Part shown: positions 26,207-34,437 of the stretch, piece after piece
How positions within the stretch are numbered: the stretch's first letter is position 1
How the letters are laid out: each line of letters opens with the position of its first letter
NCBI RefSeq assembly: GCF_031178195.1
Contig: NZ_JAPSJL010000007.1
Coordinates: forward strand, 1-64,000
Direction of reading: 5' to 3'
From: Zhihengliuella sp.
GTDB taxonomy: Bacteria; Actinomycetota; Actinomycetes; Actinomycetales; Micrococcaceae
Length of the DNA stretch: 64,000 bases
Notes under the pieces: generated by a model
The model's database searches: none
Told to the model about the DNA's origin: nothing
What the model saw: the letters and a program-made list of their open reading frames with translations, nothing else
Translations under genes and position numbers: made by a program

Positions 26207-27625
26207 ATGAACCCCACCCCTGAGAACTCCATCTTCCGCTGGCTGCGGTCGCTGGGCGTCGCGCGCAGCTCCGACCGGTGGATCGGCGGCGTCGCCGGCG
26301 GCCTGGCCGACCGGACCCGGCTCGATCCCATTCTCGTCCGCGGGCTCACCGCGCTGGTGGTGATCTTCACGGGCTTCGGGCTGCTGCTCTACGGCGCGGC
26401 GTGGGCCCTGCTGCCCGGCCCGGACGGGCGCATCCACGCCCAGGAGGTCGCCCGCGGCAACTGGACCACCGGCTTCACCGGCGCCCTCGTCGTCACGCTG
26501 ATCGGCCTCTTCGGCTGGTTCCGCCCCTGGGACGCGTTCGACGGCGGGTTCGACGGCGGCGACGTGATCCTGCTGCTCATCGTCGGCCTCGTGGCCTGGT
26601 TCCTCATCGCCCGGACCCGCCGGAACGACGGCGTCCCGGGCCCCGCGGAGCGCGGCCCGACGGGCACGACGGCGTTCGCCGCCCCCGACGCCCCGTCCGA
26701 CGCCTCCGCCTCCGCCGCGGCGGATCCCTCCGCCGCTGCCTGGCCCGGCGGCACTGGGACGGCCCCCGCGGAGTCGGCCTACACCACGCCGACATACACC
26801 CCGCCGACGTACACGGCTCCGACCTACACCGCGGCGGCCGGCACCGGGACAGCCGGCACCACGACGTCGTCCACGGCGCCGCCCCGCCCGCCCAAGCCCC
26901 CGCGGCCACTGAAGCCGATGTACCCCACCCTCGGCACCGGCGGCACACTGATCTGGCTGGGGCTGGCCGTCCTCGCCGGCGGAGCCGTGTTCCTGCTCGA
27001 CGTCCTCGACTTCGGGATCCTGCCCGAGGGCGCGGCGGCGCTGGCGATCGCGCTGGCCGTGGCCCTGGGAGTCCTGTCCCTCGGCGTGGTCACGAGCGCG
27101 CTCGCCCAGCGCAGCGGCGGCGCCCTGACCGGCTGGACGGTGCTGACCCTCATCGCCGCGCTGCTCTTCGGCGGTCTGGCCGGGCTCCGCGACCACGGTC
27201 CGGACCGGTGGGGCCAGGACTGGAACCGGCCCTTCTCCATCGACTCCGAGACCGGTGAGCGCGGATACGTGTTCTCCGACCACACGCTAGACATGACCGG
27301 CTACGCGGGCACGATCACCGACGACGTGACGGTCCCGCTCGCGCTGGCCTTCAGCGACACCACCATCCGCGTCCCGGACAGCATCCCGGTTTACGTGGAC
27401 GCCAACAGCGCCTTCGCGGACCTGACCATCACCCGCAGCGGCGGCGCCGGATCCGACGGCGGCGAACAGGAGCACGTGCAGGAGTTCGAGGGCCTCAGCG
27501 GCCCGAACGACCTGCTCATCACCGGCACGACCGATGGCCCCGCCCTGCGCCTGGTGCTCAACGGCGCCTTCAACGAGGTCACCATCGACGTGGTGGAGAC
27601 GAAGACCGAGGAGGTCACCCCGTGA
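26207..27625 (+). CDS. PspC-domain membrane protein with LiaF-like C-terminal region
   Basis: This 472-aa protein starts with a PspC domain (RWIGGVAGGLADRTRLDPILVRG, then a hydrophobic helix to about residue 70) and two more membrane segments (about 85-105, 125-145). A Pro/Thr/Tyr-rich linker with YTxPT repeats (about residues 185-215) leads to a second group of four hydrophobic segments. The last ~130 residues are a soluble beta-rich region resembling the C-terminal domain of LiaF/DUF2154-type cell-wall stress proteins (moderate similarity, from memory). ATG 26207 or ATG 26198 could be the start; both have GGAGAAGG upstream. It is the first gene of a three-gene operon. Confidence 0.85.
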   Translation: MNPTPENSIFRWLRSLGVARSSDRWIGGVAGGLADRTRLDPILVRGLTALVVIFTGFGLLLYGAAWALLPGPDGRIHAQEVARGNWTTGFTGALVVTLIGLFGWFRPWDAFDGGFDGGDVILLLIVGLVAWFLIARTRRNDGVPGPAERGPTGTTAFAAPDAPSDASASAAADPSAAAWPGGTGTAPAESAYTTPTYTPPTYTAPTYTAAAGTGTAGTTTSSTAPPRPPKPPRPLKPMYPTLGTGGTLIWLGLAVLAGGAVFLLDVLDFGILPEGAAALAIALAVALGVLSLGVVTSALAQRSGGALTGWTVLTLIAALLFGGLAGLRDHGPDRWGQDWNRPFSIDSETGERGYVFSDHTLDMTGYAGTITDDVTVPLALAFSDTTIRVPDSIPVYVDANSAFADLTITRSGGAGSDGGEQEHVQEFEGLSGPNDLLITGTTDGPALRLVLNGAFNEVTIDVVETKTEEVTP

Positions 27626-28275
27626 ACAACCCCGACATCCCCGAGGACGGCCGCCGGCTCGAAGCGGCCGACGAGGAACGTACCGCCGACGAGTACGCCG
27701 CCGGCGACCGGCCCACGCAGCCCATCGGCGACCAGCCGACGCGGCCCCTCCCGCCGAGGACCGACCAGCCGACCGAGCGGATCGACGCGACGGAACGGAT
27801 CGACACCACCGAGCGGATCGACGCGACGGGACGGACCGACACCACCGAGCGAATCGACGCGACGGAATCGACGGATCAGCCCGAGGCCGCCGACCCGGAG
27901 CGTGCCGAACGGAAAGCCGGGCCCACGGCGCCCCACGGCGGCGACGAGCCGGCCTGGTCCCGGACCGCGGCCCCGGCACCCCCGGCTCCGACTCCGACTC
28001 CGGCCCCCGCCCAGCGGCCGATCAGGCGCGGCGTCCCGCTGGGCACGCTGGTCTTCGGGCTCGCGTCGCTCGTCGTCGCGATCGCCCTCCTGACCAACGC
28101 GTTCCTCGACGTGGCGGTGAACCCGGCCATCGTCGTCGTCCTCATCCTGATCGGCGCGGGCGCCATCATGGTGATCGGCGGCATCGCCGCCACCCGCCGG
28201 CGCCGCGACGTCGACGGCCCCGGTTCCGATCCCATCCACAGCACTGGCACCCCCGACCCCCATATGAGAGGCTGA
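27622..28275 (+). CDS. Membrane protein with N-terminal hexapeptide repeats
   Basis: This 217-aa protein is of unknown function. Its GTG start overlaps the preceding stop by 4 nt (GTGA), so it is coupled to the PspC protein. Residues about 50-77 are near-perfect repeats of ERIDAT, ERIDTT, GRTDTT, made of polar and acidic residues; a Pro/Ala stretch follows. Two hydrophobic helices near the C-terminus (GTLVFGLASLVVAIALLTNAF and IVVVLILIGAGAIMVIGGIAA) end in an Arg-rich stop-transfer. The topology suggests a long cytoplasmic disordered arm. Confidence 0.8.
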   Translation: MNNPDIPEDGRRLEAADEERTADEYAAGDRPTQPIGDQPTRPLPPRTDQPTERIDATERIDTTERIDATGRTDTTERIDATESTDQPEAADPERAERKAGPTAPHGGDEPAWSRTAAPAPPAPTPTPAPAQRPIRRGVPLGTLVFGLASLVVAIALLTNAFLDVAVNPAIVVVLILIGAGAIMVIGGIAATRRRRDVDGPGSDPIHSTGTPDPHMRG

Positions 28276-28279
28276 CGCC

Positions 28280-28525
28280 ATGGACAAGTTCTTCGACATG
28301 CTCCGCTCGATCAAGTTCCGCCGCAGCCGACGCCGCGTGGTCGCGGGCATCGCCGGCGGCGTCGCCGACAGCACCGGCTGGGACGTCACGCTCGTCCGCA
28401 TCGGCGTCCTGCTGTCCTTCCTGCTGCCGGTCGTCGGCCTCGGCGCGTACGTCGTCGCCTGGCTGCTGATCCCCTACGAGGACGGGACGATCGCCCTCGA
28501 GAAGCTCGTCAGCGGTACGCGCTGA
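28280..28525 (+). CDS. Small PspC-domain protein
   Basis: At 81 aa this is little more than one PspC domain: a basic N-terminus (FRRSRRRVVAGIAGGVADSTGWDVTLVRIGVLL) and a membrane helix (FLLPVVGLGAYVVAWLLIPYED). It is the third gene of the PspC operon, 4 nt after the previous stop, with GAGAGG upstream, and is followed by a terminator. PspC proteins guard membrane integrity in proteobacteria; the role here is inferred by homology only. Confidence 0.9.
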   Translation: MDKFFDMLRSIKFRRSRRRVVAGIAGGVADSTGWDVTLVRIGVLLSFLLPVVGLGAYVVAWLLIPYEDGTIALEKLVSGTR

Positions 28526-28544
28526 CAACCTCCGAGCCGCACCC

Positions 28545-28578
28545 GACGGCCGCCGCAGCTCCGGCTGTGGCGGCCGTC
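28545..28578 (+). terminator. PspC operon terminator
   Basis: A 14-bp stem with one G-U pair (28545-28558 with 28565-28578, loop of 6) is followed by TCCTTTGTT on the plus strand, 19 nt after the last PspC gene. Confidence 0.8.
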
Positions 28579-28589
28579 TCCTTTGTTGC

Positions 28590-28595
28590 TAGCAT
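28590..28595 (+). promoter_or_regulatory. Candidate pfkA -10 box
   Basis: TAGCAT lies just beyond the PspC-operon terminator and about 75 nt before the pfkA start. No good -35 is seen 17 nt upstream. Confidence 0.35.
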
Positions 28596-28669
28596 CTATG
28601 TCAGCCCAGCGTCGTGCTCATCAGTCAGTTCGGCATCTGCCGACCACAGCGAGACAGGAAGCAGAACGC

Positions 28670-29698
28670 ATGCGCATCGGCATTCTGACCAGCGGCGGTG
28701 ATTGCCCCGGCCTCAACGCCGTCATCCGCGGCGCCGTCCTCAACGGCATCAAGACCTACGAGCACGAGTTCGTGGGCCTCCGCGACGGATGGCGCGGCCT
28801 CGTCGAGGGCGACGTCATGGAGCTCCCCCGCTCCGAGGTGCGCGGCATCTCCAAGCAGGGCGGCACCATCATCGGCACCTCCCGCACCAACCCCTTCGAG
28901 GGCGAGCGCGGCGGGCCGGAGAACATCTCCCGGACCATGGCGGAGATCGGGGTCGACGCCGTCATCGCGATCGGCGGCGAGGGCACCCTGGCCGCCGCGA
29001 AGCGGCTCACCGACGCCGGCCTGAACATCGTGGGCGTCCCCAAGACCATCGACAACGACCTCGACGCAACGGACTACACGTTCGGCTTCGACACCGCCGT
29101 GTCCATCGCCACCGAGGCCATGGACCGGCTCCGCACCACCGGCGAGTCCCACCACCGCTGCATGGTCGCCGAGGTCATGGGCCGCAACGTCGGCTGGATC
29201 GCCCTGCACTCCGGCATGGCCGCGGGCGCGCACGCGATCCTCATCCCCGAGCAGTCCGTCCCCATGGAGCAGGTCAACGAGTGGGTCCGCCAGGCCGCCG
29301 AGCGCGGCCGCGCCCCGCTGGTGGTCGTGGCCGAAGGCTGGATCCCCGACGGCGCCGACGAGGCCTTCTCGACCCGGGGGCTCGACGCGTTCGGCCGTCC
29401 CCGGCTCGGCGGCGTCGGCGAGCAGCTCGCCGAGTCCATCGAGGCCGCGACCGGTATCGAGTCCCGGGCGACCGTCCTGGGCCACATCCAGCGCGGCGGC
29501 GTCCCGACGGCGTTCGACCGCACCCTGGCGACCCGGCTGGGGATGGCCGCCGTGGACGCGGTGTCCGACGAGGCCTGGGGCATGATGGTCTCCCTGCGCG
29601 GGACCTCGATCATCCGCGTGCCGTTCCAGGCCGCGCTGAACAACCTCAAGCGCGTCCCGCAGAAGCGCTACGACGAGGCCGCGATCCTCTTCGGGTAG
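28670..29698 (+). CDS. pfkA: 6-phosphofructokinase
   Basis: Phosphofructokinase (342 aa) phosphorylates fructose 6-phosphate, the committed step of glycolysis. It begins MRIGILTSGGDCPGLNAVIRG after an AGGAA site. The GGEGT motif (residues 102-106) carries Gly105, typical of ATP users, while PKTIDND carries Lys125, typical of PPi users. This mixed Gly/Lys signature is known in actinobacterial group-III enzymes that use ATP, so ATP dependence is inferred. MNR-type substrate residues (EVMGRNVGWIA) are present. The gene stands alone between two strong terminators. Confidence 0.95.
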   Translation: MRIGILTSGGDCPGLNAVIRGAVLNGIKTYEHEFVGLRDGWRGLVEGDVMELPRSEVRGISKQGGTIIGTSRTNPFEGERGGPENISRTMAEIGVDAVIAIGGEGTLAAAKRLTDAGLNIVGVPKTIDNDLDATDYTFGFDTAVSIATEAMDRLRTTGESHHRCMVAEVMGRNVGWIALHSGMAAGAHAILIPEQSVPMEQVNEWVRQAAERGRAPLVVVAEGWIPDGADEAFSTRGLDAFGRPRLGGVGEQLAESIEAATGIESRATVLGHIQRGGVPTAFDRTLATRLGMAAVDAVSDEAWGMMVSLRGTSIIRVPFQAALNNLKRVPQKRYDEAAILFG

Positions 29699-29720
29699 CG
29701 CGCCCGCCCGGAGGCGGGCC

Positions 29721-29776
29721 CAGCAAACAGGGAAGCGTCCCGGACCGAGCGGTCCGGGACGCTTCCCTGTTTGCTG
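29721..29776. terminator. Long bidirectional terminator between pfkA and ygfZ
   Basis: A perfect 26-bp inverted repeat (29721-29746 with 29751-29776) with a 4-nt GAGC loop separates two convergent genes. Its length and perfection are unusual here. On the plus strand it is followed by TTGCG. Confidence 0.9.
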
Positions 29777-29811
29777 TTGCGTGCCCCGACGGGGTGAACC
29801 CGTTGGCGGGG

Positions 29812-30948
29812 TCAGCGGGGCCCGCGGAGGAATCCGCTCTGCCGGCCGACCGTCTTCCCGGCGTCCGGCGAGACGATCACGTGCTGGGCGGCGGCGAGCC
29901 GGTCCTCCCCCGCCACGATCGACAGGGTCGCCTCGGGGTCGACGGTGCGCTTCACGAGGGCGAGCGCGATCGGCCCGGCCTCGTGGTGCAGGGCGGCCGA
30001 GGTCACGCGGCCCACGCTGCGCTCGCCGCGTCCGGGATCGTCGAAGAGGACGTCGGAGCCGACCTCCGGCAGCGTGTGGTGGCTGCCGTCCAGGTCCAGG
30101 AACACGAGCCGGCGCGGCGGGTGGCCCAGGTTGTGGACGCGCGCGATGGTCTCCTGGCCCTTGTAGCAGCCCTTCTCCAGGTGCACGGCGGTGCGCAGGA
30201 GGTCGAGCTCGTGGGGGATGGTCTTCTCGTCGGTGTCGAGTCCGTGCCGGGGGCGCCAGGCGGCGATGCGCAGCGCCTCGACCGCCATGGTGCCGGCGAG
30301 CTGCCGGCCCTCGACCGCCGCCTCCAGCTCCGCCATCGGAACCAGGGACTCGATCCAGGTCCGCTCGGCCCCGGGGTGCTCGGCGACCGAGTACGCGAAC
30401 CCGCCGGCCTGGACGTGCGGCCACGGGTCCGTCCAGGCGAGCCGGTCCTCGGGACCCTCCAACGCCGTCGTGGAGCCGATCACGGCCCAGTCCGCGGACG
30501 CATCCGCGACCTCGACGCGCAGCATGAAGCGCATGGAGTCCAGCCACGCGGCCAGCGGCGCGGCCTCGAAGGCCTCGACGATCAGCCACGCGGCCTCGCC
30601 GTCGTCGACGATCCGGCAGTCGAACTCGATGCGCCCCTGGACGGTGAGGAAGAGGGCCTCGGCGGAGACGCCCGGGCGCAGGTTCAGCAGGTGCTGGGAG
30701 GAGAGCGTGTGCAGCCAGTTCAGCCGGTCCGGACCGGTCACCGTGACGACGCCGCGGTGGGACAGGTCGGCGACCGCCTGGCCGCGCTCGAGGCGGCGCT
30801 GCTCCGGGAGCGGTTCGCCGTAGTGGGCGGCGACGCCGGCGTCGAGGCCGGTGCCGGCCACGGCACCCGGGCGGGCCAGGAGCGGGGAGAGGTGGGCCGG
30901 GCCGCGGCGCTGCCCGCCGGCGCCGTCCGTCGCCTCGCCGGCCGTCAC
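29812..30948 (-). CDS. ygfZ: Folate-binding protein YgfZ
   Basis: YgfZ (378 aa) is a tetrahydrofolate-binding relative of the glycine-cleavage T protein that helps repair or assemble some Fe-S enzymes. The hallmark motif with a reactive cysteine, LEKGCYKGQETIARVHNLGHPPRR, is present at about residues 238-261. Residues just before it (HGLDTDEKTIPHELDLL) are also typical. Its start overlaps the stop of the nitrobindin-like gene by 4 nt, so they form an operon together with the 38-aa membrane protein. Confidence 0.93.
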   Translation of the reverse strand: MTAGEATDGAGGQRRGPAHLSPLLARPGAVAGTGLDAGVAAHYGEPLPEQRRLERGQAVADLSHRGVVTVTGPDRLNWLHTLSSQHLLNLRPGVSAEALFLTVQGRIEFDCRIVDDGEAAWLIVEAFEAAPLAAWLDSMRFMLRVEVADASADWAVIGSTTALEGPEDRLAWTDPWPHVQAGGFAYSVAEHPGAERTWIESLVPMAELEAAVEGRQLAGTMAVEALRIAAWRPRHGLDTDEKTIPHELDLLRTAVHLEKGCYKGQETIARVHNLGHPPRRLVFLDLDGSHHTLPEVGSDVLFDDPGRGERSVGRVTSAALHHEAGPIALALVKRTVDPEATLSIVAGEDRLAAAQHVIVSPDAGKTVGRQSGFLRGPR

Positions 30949-31541
30949 TGCTGCTTCTTCAGGACCGCGGAGGCGTGCGCGGCCAGGTCCTCGCCAGCGG
31001 GCCGGGAGTCCCAGCGCCAGAAGAGCTCGCCGTTGACGAGCCCGTAGATGCGGGTGGCGTGGGCGTAGTCCTTGGAGCCGTCGGCCCGCATGACCTCCTC
31101 CGTCTCGAGCTGCACGCGGGGGCCGTTGATGGTGCCGTAGTACATCTCCGAGATGCCGCCCGGGTGGACGATGTTCGCCTGGATCGGGAACCCGTCCGCG
31201 GAGCGCAGCTGCTCGACGTCGTCCGCGGTGCGCAGCGCCGGGACCACGTCCGAGGGCACCATGCCGGGCCCGGAGTCCGCGTCGACCTGCTCGCGGCGGA
31301 GCTGCCAGAAGCCCTGCTCGACGGCGAGCGGGCGGAGGACGTTGCCGTCCTCGTCCACGAGCCAGCTCTCGGCCCGGTACTGGACGAACGGCTGGCCGTT
31401 CTCCGTGAACTCGACGCGCTGGAAGAAGTACTCGTCGTCCACGGCGCCCTCGCCGAGGCGGCCGCTACCCTCCCAGGTGCCGAGCAGCCAGGAGAGGGGG
31501 ACGAGCTCCGGGGTCAGGTTCGTGGGGATCTCGATCGGCAT
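30945..31541 (-). CDS. Nitrobindin-like FABP-family protein (heme-binding beta-barrel)
   Basis: This 198-aa protein matches the bacterial nitrobindin/FABP-like family. LLGTWEGSGRLGEG is the GxWxGxG signature and the protein reads as a run of beta strands. Nitrobindins bind ferric heme and isomerise peroxynitrite in characterised members. The start is the ATG at 31541 with an AGGAG site 12 bases upstream. It is coupled to ygfZ by a 4-nt overlap, a pairing seen in actinobacteria. Confidence 0.88.
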   Translation of the reverse strand: MPIEIPTNLTPELVPLSWLLGTWEGSGRLGEGAVDDEYFFQRVEFTENGQPFVQYRAESWLVDEDGNVLRPLAVEQGFWQLRREQVDADSGPGMVPSDVVPALRTADDVEQLRSADGFPIQANIVHPGGISEMYYGTINGPRVQLETEEVMRADGSKDYAHATRIYGLVNGELFWRWDSRPAGEDLAAHASAVLKKQQ

Positions 31542-31559
31542 AGAGCGGGGGCTCCTGAT

Positions 31560-31676
31560 CTACTTCTGGCCCTTGAAGAGGCGGGAGATGACCAGCCCGG
31601 CGACGCCGGCCATGCCCAGACCCGCGACGACCAGCAGGCTGATGAAGAAGATTTCCAGTGCCAGGTAGTTTTCCAT
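31560..31676 (-). CDS. 38-aa membrane protein
   Basis: This short gene encodes MENYLALEIFFISLLVV followed by AGLGMAGVAGLVISRLFKGQK: one hydrophobic helix with a short acidic N-terminus and a basic C-terminal tail. It ends 18 nt before the nitrobindin-like gene on the same strand. A TAGTAT -10 box seven bases before the ATG suggests it starts a leaderless operon mRNA. Codon use and position make it credible; its function is unknown. Confidence 0.75.
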   Translation of the reverse strand: MENYLALEIFFISLLVVAGLGMAGVAGLVISRLFKGQK

Positions 31677-31683
31677 GGCCCCC

Positions 31684-31689
31684 ATACTA
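31684..31689 (-). promoter_or_regulatory. -10 box, leaderless mRNA of the 38-aa/nitrobindin/ygfZ operon
   Basis: TAGTAT on the minus strand ends seven bases before the ATG at 31676. A TTAGCC 18 nt further upstream is a weak -35. Confidence 0.55.
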
Positions 31690-31723
31690 GTTCGCGCGGG
31701 CGCGTGCGGCTAAGCGCGCGGTG

Positions 31724-32383
31724 TCACGCGGAGAGCAGGCGCTGGACGAAGTAGGCCGCGCTCCCGGCGGCCAGCAGCGGGCCGATCCCGAGGGCCGCCA
31801 CGCCCCAGATCCCGACGCGCGGGATGCGCTGCGCGAGGGCCCAGAGGACGCCGAGCGTCCCGAGCGCCACCGCCCCCGCCGCCACCGGGACCGTCAGCGG
31901 GGTCCCGGCGAGCGCCGCCGTCGTCACGACGCCCACCCAGCCGGAGCCGAGGGCGACGACGACGACGCCGAGCAGCGACCCCAGGGTCGCCTCCAGCCGC
32001 TGGCTGGTGCCCGTGCCGCGCACGAGCTGCGTGACAAAGGTCGCCAGGACGCCCACGGCGATGGTGACGGGGAGCCACTGCAGGGGGTTGGGCAGCGGGG
32101 TCCAGAGCGCGGCGAGCGCGGAGGCGAAGCCGACCAGGAGCAGGAGCCAGGTGACGTGCCAGCGGCCGGCGAGGCCGAGCAGGCGCGGCCAGCCGTAGGC
32201 GAAGGCGGCGACCAGCACGCCGACGATCCCGGCCATCGGCACGGCGGCGGCGCCCTCCGTGGCGGCCTCGGCCCCCAGCGCGGCGGCGAACAGCCCGCCG
32301 GAGATCAGTGCGGCGGCTCCGACGACGGCGGTCGGCGCGACGATCGCGGTCGGGGCCGGGCTTCGTGTACTCACGGTTTCCAT
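31724..32383 (-). CDS. Hypothetical multi-spanning membrane protein
   Basis: This 219-aa protein is not recognised. About seven hydrophobic helices alternate with short loops (for instance IVGVLVAAFAYGWPRLLGLAG, HVTWLLLLVGFASALAALW, IGPLLAAGSAAYFVQRLL). The first ~15 residues are Thr/Pro/Ala-rich; GTG four codons in (VSTRSP) is an alternative start. It diverges from glnR, from which 176 nt separate it. No motif suggests a substrate. Confidence 0.75.
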   Translation of the reverse strand: METVSTRSPAPTAIVAPTAVVGAAALISGGLFAAALGAEAATEGAAAVPMAGIVGVLVAAFAYGWPRLLGLAGRWHVTWLLLLVGFASALAALWTPLPNPLQWLPVTIAVGVLATFVTQLVRGTGTSQRLEATLGSLLGVVVVALGSGWVGVVTTAALAGTPLTVPVAAGAVALGTLGVLWALAQRIPRVGIWGVAALGIGPLLAAGSAAYFVQRLLSA

Positions 32384-32482
32384 CCTGCCCTACCCGCGCG
32401 GGACCGGGCGACAGCAGCGGCGGGGGCGGGCGCGTGTAACCGGGGCGACACACGCGCAATCTGCCGGAAACGGGGCCGCTCC

Positions 32483-32488
32483 TATACT
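32483..32488 (+). promoter_or_regulatory. glnR -10 box
   Basis: TATACT lies 71 nt before the glnR start. The -35 region is poor, which would suit an activated promoter. An ordinary GAGGAG ribosome-binding site lies downstream. Confidence 0.55.
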
Positions 32489-32559
32489 GGAACGCATCCG
32501 GCCCACCGGCGTGTTCGGTCATCCGACGCACGGTCCCACGGCACAGAGGAGAACCGGAA

Positions 32560-33264
32560 ATGGCGAGCATCCTGCTCCTGACGAACACCGCGGAGGCGTC
32601 GGCCGGCGTCCTCCCGGCCCTCGAGCTCCTCGCCCACGACATCCGCGTGCTGCCCGCCTCGGCGACGGCGCTGCTCGACGCGGACCGGGCGGACGTGGTC
32701 CTGGTGGACGCCCGCCGGGACCTCTCCGGCTCCCGCTCCCTCTGCCAGCTGCTGCACACCACCGGCACGTCCGTGCCCGTCATCCTGGTCCTGACCGAGG
32801 GCGGGATGGCCGCCGTGTCCGGGCTGTGGAAGGCGGACGACGTCGTCCTCGAGTCGGCCGGCCCGGCGGAGGTGGAGGCGCGGCTGCGCCTGGCCGCGTC
32901 GCGGACCCAGGCCCCCGCGGAGGACGACCCCACGGAGATCCGGGCCGCCGGCGTCGTGATCGACGAGGCCAGCTACACGGCCAAGGTGCACGGCGCGCCA
33001 CTGAACCTGACCTACAAGGAGTTCGAGCTCCTGAAGTACCTGGCGCAGCACCCGGGCCGCGTGTTCACGCGCGACCAGCTGCTGCACGAGGTGTGGGGCT
33101 ACGACTACTACGGCGGCACCCGCACCGTGGACGTGCACGTCCGCCGCCTGCGCGCCAAGCTCGGCGCGGACCACGAGCAGCTCATCGGGACCGTGCGCAA
33201 CGTGGGCTACCGGTTCACGGCGCCGCGCCAGCCGGCGGACTCCGAGGCCGGCGTCGAAGCCTAG
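32560..33264 (+). CDS. glnR: Orphan OmpR-type regulator GlnR
   Basis: GlnR (234 aa) is the global nitrogen regulator of actinobacteria, controlling glutamine synthetase, ammonium transport and assimilation genes. It has an atypical receiver: [14 protein letters not shown] lacks the acidic pocket near the N-terminus, while Asp50 ([20 protein letters not shown]) is conserved. Known GlnR dimerises through such a domain without normal phosphorylation. The C-terminal winged helix is [28 protein letters not shown] then [14 protein letters not shown]. No cognate kinase is nearby. It precedes mshD as in mycobacteria. Confidence 0.94.
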   Translation: MASILLLTNTAEASAGVLPALELLAHDIRVLPASATALLDADRADVVLVDARRDLSGSRSLCQLLHTTGTSVPVILVLTEGGMAAVSGLWKADDVVLESAGPAEVEARLRLAASRTQAPAEDDPTEIRAAGVVIDEASYTAKVHGAPLNLTYKEFELLKYLAQHPGRVFTRDQLLHEVWGYDYYGGTRTVDVHVRRLRAKLGADHEQLIGTVRNVGYRFTAPRQPADSEAGVEA

Positions 33265-33308
33265 CGGCCGAACGCCCCGGGGCGTAGCCCGCCGGGCCGC
33301 TGCCGGGC

Positions 33309-33314
33309 TAAGTT
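33309..33314 (+). promoter_or_regulatory. -10 box, probable leaderless mshD mRNA
   Basis: TAAGTT ends six bases before the mshD ATG, and no ribosome-binding site is visible. mshD may also be read through from glnR. Confidence 0.45.
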
Positions 33315-33320
33315 GGTGCC

Positions 33321-34322
33321 ATGAGCGACGCCGACACCACCGCGACGACCGACTGGACGATCCGCACGCGCACGTCCGCCCCCACCCCCCAGCAGCTGGA
33401 GGCGATCGAGGCCCTCGCCGCGGACGCCGCCGCGGCCGACGGGAACCCCCCGCTCTCCGAGCAGACCCTGGTGGAGCTGCGGACGGGCAGCGCGGACCTG
33501 TTCGTCGCGCTCGCCTACCTCTCCGAGTCCCCCGCCGCCGGTGCCCCGGCCCCGGCCTCGCTGGACGGCGCGGACCTGGTGGGCGTGGCGGTGGCGGTCC
33601 TGCCCAAGCCGACGGTGGAGGGGCCCGGGGTGCTCGAGCTCGTGGTACACCCGCGCTTCCGCTGTGACGGCATCGGCGGCGCCCTCGCCGACGTGGTCGC
33701 CGCCCAGACGGACGTGCAGCTGCTGCGCGCGTGGTCCCACGGTCAGCACGACGGCGCCGCCCGCCTGGCGGACCGCCACGGGTTCGTGCCGGTGCGCGAG
33801 CTGTGGCGGATGCGGCTCACCGGCCACACCCCGCTGGAGCAGCCCGCACTGCCCGAGGGCGTCCGGCTGCGCACGTTCGTGCCGGGTCACGACGACCAGC
33901 GGTGGCTCAGCGCCAACGCCGACGCGTTCGCGCACCACCCCGAGCAGGGCGGGCTGACCCTGACCGACCTCAAGGCGCGCCTGGCCGAGGACTGGTTCGA
34001 CCCGGCCGGCTTCTTCCTCGCCGTCGACTCCGAGGACCACGTGCTCGGCTACCACTGGACCAAGGTCCACCCGGCCGCGACGGATGAGACCGGGGAGCAC
34101 GCCGCGATCGGCGAGGTCTACGTCGTCGGGGTGGTCCCGCGCGCCCAGGGCACCGGGCTCGGCAGGGCGCTGACCGTGGCCGGCATCAACCACCTGCTCG
34201 GTCGCGGCGTGCACGGGGTCATGCTCTACGTCGACGCGGACAACACCGCCGCGGTGGGGCTCTACGAGCGGCTCGGGTTCACCCGCTGGGACGTCGACGT
34301 GATGTTCGGTCCGCGGGCCTGA
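33321..34322 (+). CDS. mshD: Mycothiol synthase
   Basis: MshD (333 aa) acetylates Cys-GlcN-Ins, the last step of mycothiol synthesis. It is built of two GNAT domains: a degenerate N-terminal one (about residues 10-165) and an active C-terminal one (about 170-330) with the acetyl-CoA loop [13 protein letters not shown]. The segments [13 protein letters not shown] and [12 protein letters not shown] are typical of the family. It lies 56 nt after glnR, a conserved order in actinobacteria, which supports the name. The presence of this gene predicts a mycothiol-producing organism. Confidence 0.93.
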   Translation: MSDADTTATTDWTIRTRTSAPTPQQLEAIEALAADAAAADGNPPLSEQTLVELRTGSADLFVALAYLSESPAAGAPAPASLDGADLVGVAVAVLPKPTVEGPGVLELVVHPRFRCDGIGGALADVVAAQTDVQLLRAWSHGQHDGAARLADRHGFVPVRELWRMRLTGHTPLEQPALPEGVRLRTFVPGHDDQRWLSANADAFAHHPEQGGLTLTDLKARLAEDWFDPAGFFLAVDSEDHVLGYHWTKVHPAATDETGEHAAIGEVYVVGVVPRAQGTGLGRALTVAGINHLLGRGVHGVMLYVDADNTAAVGLYERLGFTRWDVDVMFGPRA

Positions 34323-34437
34323 TTCCGATGCGGCCCCGGATGCGGCGGCTTCGCCGGTAATGTTGTCGTTGAACTGCGACGATGCCGGTCCCGCTCTGCG
34401 TCCGTGCAGCAGTCAGGGGCCCGGGAGGGAACGTGAG

